NCBI GenBank assembly: GCA_035553055.1
Contig: DATNEK010000034.1
Location: 1-64,000, forward strand
From: Chersky-822 sp035553055
GTDB lineage: Bacteria; Actinomycetota; Actinomycetes; Streptosporangiales; Streptosporangiaceae
Direction of reading: 5' to 3'
Length of the DNA stretch: 64,000 bases
Shown: piece after piece, positions 57,320 to 64,000 of the stretch
How the letters are laid out: every line of letters starts with the position of its first letter
How positions within the stretch are numbered: position 1 is the stretch's first letter
Made by a program: the position numbers and the translations under genes
The notes under the pieces: model-generated
What the model was told of the DNA's origin: nothing
Databases searched by the model: none
The model's input: only the letters and a program-made list of their open reading frames with translations

Positions 57320-58687
57320 TCAGTTGTCAGAGTTGGTTGGGGGTTCTGGGGTTGCTGAGGCGTCAGTGGCGGGAGGTTCCTTTGCGCTGCCCGGCTGTGC
57401 GGCGCTGCCCGGCTGCGCGGCGGCGCTGCCCGGCTCTGGGGCGCGGAAGACCTCTGTCCTGATCCTGTTCAGCGTGTCGAAGAGAATGCGACCTAGCTTG
57501 CCTACGGCGTCGTCGCTGACGTTCTCCGCCTGCCTCGCGACGCCGCGTATCTCCCGGGCGAAAGCAGCCGCTAGGTGCTCAAGGTCGGAGACCAAGTCGG
57601 GCCTGGGCTGATGGCGGTCGCGCAAACCGCCGCCCTTGAGCCAGTCAGACCGGTTCGTCTGCGCCCACTGGGTCCAGTCGGATTTGCCTGCCTTGGCCCG
57701 GTCTTTCCAGTCCTGCTTGCCGGTCCAGTCTCCCCATCCCTGGCGCTTGGCCCAGTCCGCCCACTCGCTCCAATCATGCCGCTCGGCCCAGTCCGTCCAT
57801 TCGCGCCAATCACCCCGACGCCGCTGCCCAGCCTGCTCGTCAGAGCCCCGATCGGTCCGCGAGTCACCGCCCGCGCCGACATCGCCGGCCTCCGTTCGGT
57901 CGCCATCCCCGCGCTGGCCGCCCGCATCGGCGCCCGCACCGGCGCGCGGACCGCCCGCACCGGCGCGCGGACCGTCCCCACCTGCGCTGTCGGCGGCGTC
58001 GGTCGCATCGGCACTCGCTGCCTGGTCAGACCCGGCCGCCTCATCGGTTGTCGCTTCGCGCCACGCCCCCGAATTCCTGGCCTCGCGCGCGCCTTTCGCC
58101 TCGCGCGCGCCTTTCGCCTCGCTGGTCGCGTCTTGCGCCTCGCCTGGTGCGGCGTTCTCAGCGCGACCACGTGCGTCACGCGCATCCGTGCCGCCCGGCG
58201 CCTCGTCGGCAGCGGCCTGATCCGCCGAGTACGGCCGGGCGCCCGCGGGCCTCGTGGTCCCGTCGGTGCCCGGCCCTGCCCCCGCGCCTCGGCCGGTGCG
58301 GCCCGCCTCGCGAACCGCCCAGGTCAACTCGTCACGCAGGTTCCTGACCGTCTCCCTGACGTCCCTGGTGATCTCCATCGTGATGTCACGTACAGACGCG
58401 GCAAGCTCGTCTTCGAGGTCGGCCAGATCGTCAAGCCTGCGATTGAGTTCGGCCCTTCCGGCCTCGGTGATCCGGTACACCTTCTTGCCGTCGACCGTCT
58501 CGTGGGTAACTAGCCCTTCTTCCTCGAGTCTGGCCAGACGGGGATAAATCGTGCCCGGTGAGGGAGAGTAGACACCGAGGAACCTGTCCTGCAGCAACCT
58601 GATCACGTCGTAGCCATGCCGGGGTGCTTCGTCGAGCAGCTTCAGCAGGTACAGCCGCAACCCACCGTGCCTGAACACCGGGCTCAT
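57320..58687 (-). CDS. PadR-family regulator with a long Trp-rich C-terminal region
   Basis: Residues 1-110 are a PadR winged helix: LLKLLDEAPRHGYDVIRLL, YSPSPGTIYPRLARLEEEGL and KKVYRITEAGRAEL. PadR proteins are normally 100-190 residues; this one has 455. After a helix comes an Ala/Gly/Asp-rich region with tandem GAREAK and GPRAGAG repeats, then 62 residues (about 291-352) with 12 Trp, mostly as DW (DWREWTDWAERHDWSEWADW at its start). A helical segment (DLVSDLEHLAAAFAREIRG) and an Ala/Pro tail with PGSA repeats follow. The Trp region is unknown to me. A palindrome at 58722-58733 is the likely operator. Confidence 0.82.
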   Translation of the reverse strand: MSPVFRHGGLRLYLLKLLDEAPRHGYDVIRLLQDRFLGVYSPSPGTIYPRLARLEEEGLVTHETVDGKKVYRITEAGRAELNRRLDDLADLEDELAASVRDITMEITRDVRETVRNLRDELTWAVREAGRTGRGAGAGPGTDGTTRPAGARPYSADQAAADEAPGGTDARDARGRAENAAPGEAQDATSEAKGAREAKGAREARNSGAWREATTDEAAGSDQAASADATDAADSAGGDGPRAGAGGPRAGAGADAGGQRGDGDRTEAGDVGAGGDSRTDRGSDEQAGQRRRGDWREWTDWAERHDWSEWADWAKRQGWGDWTGKQDWKDRAKAGKSDWTQWAQTNRSDWLKGGGLRDRHQPRPDLVSDLEHLAAAFAREIRGVARQAENVSDDAVGKLGRILFDTLNRIRTEVFRAPEPGSAAAQPGSAAQPGSAKEPPATDASATPEPPTNSDN

Positions 58688-58721
58688 CGCAAGCCCCCTC
58701 TCCGCTGACCCTATGCTACAT

Positions 58722-58733
58722 GAGATATATCTC
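58722..58733. promoter_or_regulatory. PadR operator candidate
   Basis: GAGATATATCTC is a perfect 12-bp palindrome centred about 40 bases upstream of the PadR start, in an otherwise GC-rich region. Autoregulation through such a dyad is common in the family. Confidence 0.6.
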
Positions 58734-58790
58734 GTTTGCTAGTCGACTGAAATCAGGATAGACGTGCATTACCGCGGCGCTAGCCCGGCG

Positions 58791-58964
58791 CTAGTCCTCG
58801 TCGTCGTCGCGTGCCAGCCAGACGGCCAGCCGGTCGATCGCCGATTCGTGCTCCGGGTACGCGTCGACGAATTCGGTCAGCTTCTCGGCCAGCCAGGAGA
58901 ACATGACGGACTCATCGCCGCGTCGCTCGGCCATTTCCTCGATGCCGCGATCGGTGAAGTACAT
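58791..58964 (-). CDS. DUF6104-like small protein downstream of kgd
   Basis: The 57-residue acidic protein (MYFTDRGIEEMAERRGDESV at its start, ending LAVWLARDDDED) matches a small actinomycete family that I recall as DUF6104, often next to kgd. Function unknown. Its ATG lies 14 bases after the kgd stop, so it is probably co-transcribed. Confidence 0.8.
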   Translation of the reverse strand: MYFTDRGIEEMAERRGDESVMFSWLAEKLTEFVDAYPEHESAIDRLAVWLARDDDED

Positions 58965-58978
58965 CGCAATCCGCCGGA

Positions 58979-61900
58979 TCAGCGCAGTGCGGAGTCGACC
59001 AGCGCGGCGTGGTCGCGTGCGTGCGTCTTCGCCGAGCCCGATGCCGGCGCCGAGCTCTCTGGCAATGCCACCGCGCTGATCCCGCGCCCGATTAGCTGCT
59101 GCAGATGCGTCGCGAGGTAAGGCCAGGCACCCATGTTGACCGGTTCCTCCTGCACCCAGATCAGCTCTTCCGCGTTCGGGTAGCCGCTGAGCTGGGCGGC
59201 GATCTCGGCGTCGGGCAGCGGGTAAAGCCGCTCGATCCGCATGATCGCGACGTCCTCGCGCTGCTGCGTCTGCCGCCGCGCGACAAGGTCGTAGTAGATC
59301 TTCCCCGCGCACAAAAGTACCCGCCGCACCCCGGACCGGTCGGCAAGCTGCCGATCGTCGATAACCGGCATGAACGCGCCGCTGGTGAAGTCGGCTACCG
59401 AAGAGACGGCCGCCTTCAGCCTCAGCATTGATTTGGGGGTGAAAATTACCAGCGGCTTAATCCGGCCCGAAAGGATATGCCAGCGCAGCAGGTGGAAATA
59501 GCTCACCGGCGTGCTCGGCATCGCAACGGTCATGTTGTCCTGCGCGCACAGCGACATAAACCGCTCGACCCTGGCCGATGAGTGGTCGGGACCCTGGCCC
59601 TCGTACCCGTGCGGAAGCAAGAGCACGACGCTCGATCGCTGCCCCCACTTCTGCTCGCCTGAAGAGATGAACTCATCCATGATCGTCTGCGCGCCGTTGG
59701 CGAAGTCGCCGAACTGTGCTTCCCAGCAGACCAGGGCATCCGGCCTCGCCACCGAGTAGCCGTACTCGAAGCCGACGGCGGCGAACTCCGACAGCAGCGA
59801 GTCATAGGCGTGGAACTTGGCGTGGCCGTTGTTGAGCTGCCGCAAGGGCGTGTACTCGCGGCCGGTGTGCCGGTCGACAAGGCCAGCATGGCGCTGGCCG
59901 AACGTGCCGCGCCTGGTGTCCTGGCCGACCAGGCGGACCCCGTGGCCGTCGATCAGCACGGCGCCGAACGCCAGCAATTCCCCGGTCGCCCAGTCGATCT
60001 CGTCGTGCTCGACCATTTTGGCGCGGCGGGCGAGTTGAGGGGCGAGCCGCGGATGCGGCGTGAATCCCTCTGGCAGGTTGAGCTGCGTGTCGATGATCTG
60101 CTTGATCGTCTCTGCCGTGATCGCCGTCGGCGTCGCCGCGTGGTCGATGCGCCTTGGCGCGACGGCCGGCCTGGGGAGAACGGCACCTGGCTCAGGCGGC
60201 CTGCTCGCCGCCTCGCGGGTCTCGGTGAACGCCCGCTCAAGTTCGGCCTGGTAGTCGCGGAGGATCTCCTCGGCTTCGTCGAGCGTGATGTCGCCGCGCC
60301 CGATCAGCGACTCGGTGTACAGCTTGCGCGTGGAGCGCTTGGCGTCGATCAGGTCATACATCAGCGGCTGCGTAAACGACGGGTTGTCAGCCTCGTTGTG
60401 GCCGCGGCGACGGTAGCAGACCATGTCGATCACCACGTCCTTGGCGAACGCCTCACGGTAGGCGAACGCGAGCCTGCCTACCCTGACCACTGCCTCGGGG
60501 TCATCACCGTTCACGTGGAAGATCGGCGCCTGGATCGTGCGGCCGACATCGGTGCTGTAAACGCTCGACCGTGAAGATCTCGGGTCGGTGGTGAAGCCGA
60601 CCTGGTTGTTCACCACGATGTGCACGGTCCCGCCGGTGCGGTAGCCGCGAAGCTGCGACAGCTCAAGCGTCTCGGCTACGACACCCTGGCCGGCGAACGC
60701 GGCGTCGCCGTGAATGAGGATCGGCAGCACAGTGTAGGCCGCGCCCATGTCGAGTATGTCCTGCTTTGCCCTGACCACGCCTTCGAGCACCGGGTCAACC
60801 GCCTCGAGATGGCTTGGATTGGCGACCAGGCTCACCGGGATCGTGGTGCCGTCGGCGGCCTTGTACTTGCCTTCGGCCCCGAGGTGGTACTTCACGTCGC
60901 CTGAGCCGTGCGTGCTGCTCGGGTCGACATAGCCTTCGAACTCGTTGAATATCTGGCCGTAGGACTTGCCGACAATGTTGGCGAGGACGTTCAGCCTGCC
61001 GCGGTGCGCCATCCCGAGTACGACCTCGTGCAACCCGCCCATGGCGGCCTCGCCGAGGACGGCATCGAGCAATGGTATGAGCGATTCCGCGCCCTCCAGA
61101 GAGAACCTGCGCTGCCCGACGTACTTCGTCTGCAGGAACATCTCGAACGCCTCGGCGACGTTCAGCCTCGACAAGATCCGCATCTGCTCGTCGTGGTCGG
61201 CAGCTAGGTGCGATCGCTCGACCCGTTCCTGTAGCCAGGAACGCTCGGCTGGCTCCTGTATATGCATGTACTCGAGGCCGGTGGTGCGGCAATAGGCGTC
61301 GCGCAGCACGCCGAGTATCTCCCGCAGCAGCATGCGCGGCTTGCCGCCGAACCCCCCGGTCGCGAACTCGCGCTCAAGATCCCACAGCGTCAGCCCGTGC
61401 TGATTGATGTCCAGGTCGGGGTGCTTGCGCTGGGTGTACTGCAGCGGGTCGGTGTCGGCAAGAAGGTGGCCGCGTACCCGGTAGGCGTGGATCAGCTCGT
61501 GCACGCGCGCCGCTTTGCTGATGTCGTTCTCGTGACCGGCCGGGATGTCCCGCACCCAGCGGACCGGCTCGTAGGGGATCCGCAGCGCGGTGAAGACGTC
61601 GTCATAGAAGCCGGACTCGCCGAGCAGCAGCCCGCTGATGGCCCTCAGCAGCTCACCGGACTGAGCGCCCTGGATGATCCGGTGATCGTAGGTCGAGGTC
61701 AGCGTCACTGTCTGGCTGATCGCGTCCCTGGCCAGCGTCTCTGGCGCGGCGCCGGTGTAAGCGGCCGGATACTCCATCGCACCGACGCCGATGATGCAGC
61801 CTTGTCCTGGCATGAGCCTCGGCACCGAATGCACCGTGCCGATCGTGCCGGGATTGGTGAGGCTGATCGTCGTTCCCGCGAAGTCCTCGACAGTGAGCTT

Positions 61901-62692
61901 GCCACCCCTCGCCTTGCGCACGACCTCCTCGTAGGAAAGCCAGAACTGGCGGAAGTCCATTTGCTCGGCGGCTTTGATGTTCGGCACGAGCAGCTGGCGG
62001 GCGCCATCGGCCTTCCGCACGTCGATCGCCAGGCCCAGGTTCACGTGCTCGGGCGTGACGAGCACGGGCTTGCCGTCAACCTGGGTGAAAGAATCGTTCA
62101 GCTCGGGAGCGCCGGCGAGCGCTTTGACGATCGCGTAGCCGATCAGGTGCGTGAACGAGATCTTGCCGCCGCGGCCGCGAGCGAGGTGATTGTTGATCAC
62201 GATCCTGTTGTCGATGAGCAGCTTGGCGGGCACAGCGCGCACCGACGTCGCGGTCGGCATCGCGAGGCTCGCCTCCATGTTGGCCGCGGTCCGTGCCGCG
62301 GCGCCGCGCAACCGCGTCTGTGTCAAGTCTTCTCTGACCGCGCCTGCCGCCTCAGGTGCCGTTCGCGCGCCGTCGGACCGCGCAGCGGATTCGATCGACG
62401 TCGGCGCGGCCGCGGTGGTCGGCGAGATGACCTGCGGTGCGGCCGCCGGGCGAGCCGGATCCGGTGCGGGCGCCTGAGCGGCGCGGGCCGCCGCGCCGGT
62501 TCCTGCCTGGCTGGCTGGTTCGGCCGACTCTCGGCGGTAGTCGGCGAAGAAATTCCACCATGCGCGGTCAACCGAGCCTGGGTCACTCAGATAGCGCTGA
62601 TACAACTCGTCAACAAGCCACTCGTTGGGCCCGAAGTCCCTCGTAGGTGCGTGCGCGGACGCATGCGAGAACTCGGCAGACACGGCCGACAT
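58979..62692 (-). CDS. kgd: Multifunctional 2-oxoglutarate metabolism enzyme (E1/E2-type Kgd)
   Basis: Kgd acts as 2-oxoglutarate decarboxylase, 2-hydroxy-3-oxoadipate synthase and E1 of 2-oxoglutarate dehydrogenase at the TCA cycle branch point. The 1237 residues hold an N-terminal segment (FGPNEWLVDELYQRYL), a Pro/Ala linker, an E2-like acyltransferase core (LIDNRIVINNHLARGRGGKI, TLTSTYDHRIIQGAQ with active His) and the E1 part (VLGMAHRGRLNVLANIVGKS, IHGDAAFAGQGVVAETL, VNNQVGFTTDPRSSRSS, and CYRRRGHNEADNPSFTQP). The length and order match mycobacterial and Streptomyces Kgd. GGAAGAGG precedes the ATG. A DUF6104-like gene follows. Confidence 0.96.
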   Translation of the reverse strand: MSAVSAEFSHASAHAPTRDFGPNEWLVDELYQRYLSDPGSVDRAWWNFFADYRRESAEPASQAGTGAAARAAQAPAPDPARPAAAPQVISPTTAAAPTSIESAARSDGARTAPEAAGAVREDLTQTRLRGAAARTAANMEASLAMPTATSVRAVPAKLLIDNRIVINNHLARGRGGKISFTHLIGYAIVKALAGAPELNDSFTQVDGKPVLVTPEHVNLGLAIDVRKADGARQLLVPNIKAAEQMDFRQFWLSYEEVVRKARGGKLTVEDFAGTTISLTNPGTIGTVHSVPRLMPGQGCIIGVGAMEYPAAYTGAAPETLARDAISQTVTLTSTYDHRIIQGAQSGELLRAISGLLLGESGFYDDVFTALRIPYEPVRWVRDIPAGHENDISKAARVHELIHAYRVRGHLLADTDPLQYTQRKHPDLDINQHGLTLWDLEREFATGGFGGKPRMLLREILGVLRDAYCRTTGLEYMHIQEPAERSWLQERVERSHLAADHDEQMRILSRLNVAEAFEMFLQTKYVGQRRFSLEGAESLIPLLDAVLGEAAMGGLHEVVLGMAHRGRLNVLANIVGKSYGQIFNEFEGYVDPSSTHGSGDVKYHLGAEGKYKAADGTTIPVSLVANPSHLEAVDPVLEGVVRAKQDILDMGAAYTVLPILIHGDAAFAGQGVVAETLELSQLRGYRTGGTVHIVVNNQVGFTTDPRSSRSSVYSTDVGRTIQAPIFHVNGDDPEAVVRVGRLAFAYREAFAKDVVIDMVCYRRRGHNEADNPSFTQPLMYDLIDAKRSTRKLYTESLIGRGDITLDEAEEILRDYQAELERAFTETREAASRPPEPGAVLPRPAVAPRRIDHAATPTAITAETIKQIIDTQLNLPEGFTPHPRLAPQLARRAKMVEHDEIDWATGELLAFGAVLIDGHGVRLVGQDTRRGTFGQRHAGLVDRHTGREYTPLRQLNNGHAKFHAYDSLLSEFAAVGFEYGYSVARPDALVCWEAQFGDFANGAQTIMDEFISSGEQKWGQRSSVVLLLPHGYEGQGPDHSSARVERFMSLCAQDNMTVAMPSTPVSYFHLLRWHILSGRIKPLVIFTPKSMLRLKAAVSSVADFTSGAFMPVIDDRQLADRSGVRRVLLCAGKIYYDLVARRQTQQREDVAIMRIERLYPLPDAEIAAQLSGYPNAEELIWVQEEPVNMGAWPYLATHLQQLIGRGISAVALPESSAPASGSAKTHARDHAALVDSALR

Positions 62693-62776
62693 CGCCTCTT
62701 CCGGAGCTTGATTTGCCTGAATGACCCCTGTCGCTAAGGCTACCTGTCCGGCCAGGCCGGCCGGGCGAGAGCGCGG

Positions 62777-64000
62777 TCAACCCGGCATCCGGCTCCTGCC
62801 ATGCGGCTCGGTCCAGTTAAGTAGCGGACCTATAGGTAGTATCCCATATTTACTCCGATTACCTATATCATCCCATTCTGCGGACTGATAGTAATGGCGC
62901 TTGATCTGGCCGAGGTCGGTGGTCTCGCCGAATCCCGGGTGGGTGTACAGGTCGCGCGCGTATGCCCACAGGTGCGGGTAGTCCGATAGCCGCCGCAGGT
63001 TGCAGTTGAACATCTGGTAGTAGACGGCGTCGAATCTCGCCAGCGTCGGGTACAGCCTGATGTCGGCCTCGGTGAGGAGGTCGCCGAGCAGGAACCTTCG
63101 CCTCGCGAGCCGTTCGTCGAGGGCGTCGAGCGTGGTGAACAGCGCCTCGACCGCCTGTTCGTAGCTAGCCTGGGTGGTTGCCAGGCCGGCCTTGTATACG
63201 CCGGTATTCACCGTGTGGAAGATCAGCGTCGCCAGCGACTCGATGTCGCGGCGACGGGCGGCCGGGTAAAGGTCGGGGGCCCCTGGCCGGTGGAACGGCC
63301 GGAACTCGGTCTCCAGCATGATGGTGATCTGCGCCACATCGTTGCTGACGACCCGGCGGCTGTGCATGTCCCATATCAGCGGCACGCTGTAGGGGCCTGG
63401 GTAGTTTGGATCGGTCGCCCGGTACAGATCGGAGAGCAGGCGAGCCCCGGTCAGCGGGTCGCCGGTGTCCTCGCTGAACCGCCAGCCGCGCTCGTCAGCG
63501 ACCGGGTCGGTGAGCGTCAGGCCGATCACCCGGTCAAGACCGAGCAGGCGGCACGCGATGAGTGCCCGCTGCGACCACGGGCATGCCAGCGACGCGTACA
63601 GCTGATATCTAGCCGGCTCGACGGGGAACCCGCTTGAGCCATCCCTGGTAATCCGGTCGGCGAATGTGCCTTGACGGCGGATAAGGCCGCCTGTAATCGC
63701 TGGTAGGCTGCCGGTGCTTGGCGCGGAATCGGCTCCAGGGTAGCTAATGGGTGCGTCGGCGCGGGTGGGCGATCCCGCCGAACGCCCTGCGGGTTGCCGG
63801 TCGGGGAGCGGCTGTCGGCTGGCTGGCTCTGCTGGTGGCCAGGGTGGCTGAACCCCACCGCCCGGCTGCTGCCCGCCGGGCGGCTGGCTTGGCGGCCATG
63901 GCGGGCCGCCGCCCACGCCAGGTGGATCGCTGTTCTCCCACGGCGGCCTGCCTCTGGGCGGGTCGCTTACTTCCCAGGGTGGTGCGCCTGTGCCCGACGC
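62777..64000 (-). CDS. Glutathionyl-hydroquinone reductase-like protein (GST fold), N-terminus open at the window edge
   Basis: The C-terminal 310 residues match the GST-fold hydroquinone reductases: FADRITRDGSSGFPVEPARY, LYASLACPWSQRALIACRLL with the catalytic Cys in CPW, and RRFLLGDLLTEADIRLYPTL. Actinomycetes lack glutathione, so mycothiol or another thiol is likely used. Upstream, the frame is a Pro/Trp/Gly-rich tract with repeated PPW motifs (APPWEVSDPP, RPPWENSDPP, GPPWPPSQPP, QPPWPPAEPA). The frame stays open through base 64000, and the PPW pattern continues past the GTG at 63916, so the real start probably lies outside the window. Confidence 0.8.
   Translation of the reverse strand, partial: ASGTGAPPWEVSDPPRGRPPWENSDPPGVGGGPPWPPSQPPGGQQPGGGVQPPWPPAEPASRQPLPDRQPAGRSAGSPTRADAPISYPGADSAPSTGSLPAITGGLIRRQGTFADRITRDGSSGFPVEPARYQLYASLACPWSQRALIACRLLGLDRVIGLTLTDPVADERGWRFSEDTGDPLTGARLLSDLYRATDPNYPGPYSVPLIWDMHSRRVVSNDVAQITIMLETEFRPFHRPGAPDLYPAARRRDIESLATLIFHTVNTGVYKAGLATTQASYEQAVEALFTTLDALDERLARRRFLLGDLLTEADIRLYPTLARFDAVYYQMFNCNLRRLSDYPHLWAYARDLYTHPGFGETTDLGQIKRHYYQSAEWDDIGNRSKYGILPIGPLLNWTEPHGRSRMPG

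Noticed and set aside
61262..62737. A 491-residue plus-strand open frame
   Set aside because: It is antisense to kgd and shows no recognisable domain.

Overview
The window is GC-rich DNA from an actinomycete. Its gene set is typical of that group: an SigR/RsrA thiol-stress pair, a WhiB1 protein, a nickel superoxide dismutase with its maturation protease, an F420-type nitroreductase, the multifunctional 2-oxoglutarate enzyme Kgd, and frequent GTG and TTG starts with stop-start overlaps. The genus cannot be fixed from the sequence alone. No tRNA, rRNA, insertion sequence, phage gene or CRISPR array was recognised.

Layout. 1-12 kb holds the end of an adenylation-domain gene, an acyltransferase, a PP2C-like phosphatase, a Tat-exported metallo-hydrolase divergent from a MarR regulator with three operator-like sites, an archaeal-type prolyl-tRNA synthetase, and a minus-strand group (cyclase-like, M20 hydrolase, BNR protein, alpha/beta hydrolase) divergent from a P450. 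12-25 kb holds a GH10 xylanase with operator-like palindromes, a PLP enzyme, paaZ, an unknown five-repeat protein, a P-type ATPase with a His-rich membrane protein, the divergent BlaI/M56 pair, and a PQQ-like lipoprotein. 25-32 kb holds DNA repair genes (glycosylase, UvrD-like helicase), an unusual RHH/Clp-N fusion, a deazaflavin-type reductase, a MazG-like enzyme and a Rieske oxygenase.

32-49 kb resembles the Mycobacterium tuberculosis Rv3217c-Rv3228 neighbourhood as I remember it: hisN, rsgA, SRAP protein, DksA-like protein, sigR, rsrA, two HD-domain membrane proteins, biotin carboxylase, biotinyl protein, thioesterase, a TPP enzyme, pdtaS, whiB1, a lipid kinase, a small membrane protein, then a SigF/RsbW-like pair. 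The aroA gene expected beside rsgA is missing, and about 1 kb of palindrome-rich DNA lies there. 50-58 kb holds two paralogous permeases flanking sodN/sodX, a CGNR protein, a quinone oxidoreductase and a PadR regulator with a Trp-rich tail. 58.7-64 kb holds a DUF6104-like protein, kgd and a glutathione-transferase-fold reductase whose frame runs off the window.

The most unusual content lies between genes. Several repeat families occur: (a) arrays of 24-bp palindromes of the type GCGATGGAT..ATCCATCGC in three convergent gaps, with the same internal order each time; (b) tandem 35-39 bp units built on a G-run/TCGT/C-run hairpin, upstream of genes at three places; (c) a roughly 160-bp three-hairpin element at 35.4 and 56.6 kb; (d) a 32-bp promoter-like motif shared by the anti-sigma/sigma pair and sodN. 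Regulatory sites that fit known logic include a SigR-type promoter placed to give a leaderless, 55-residue-extended sigma factor, and a CRP-like site upstream of whiB1.
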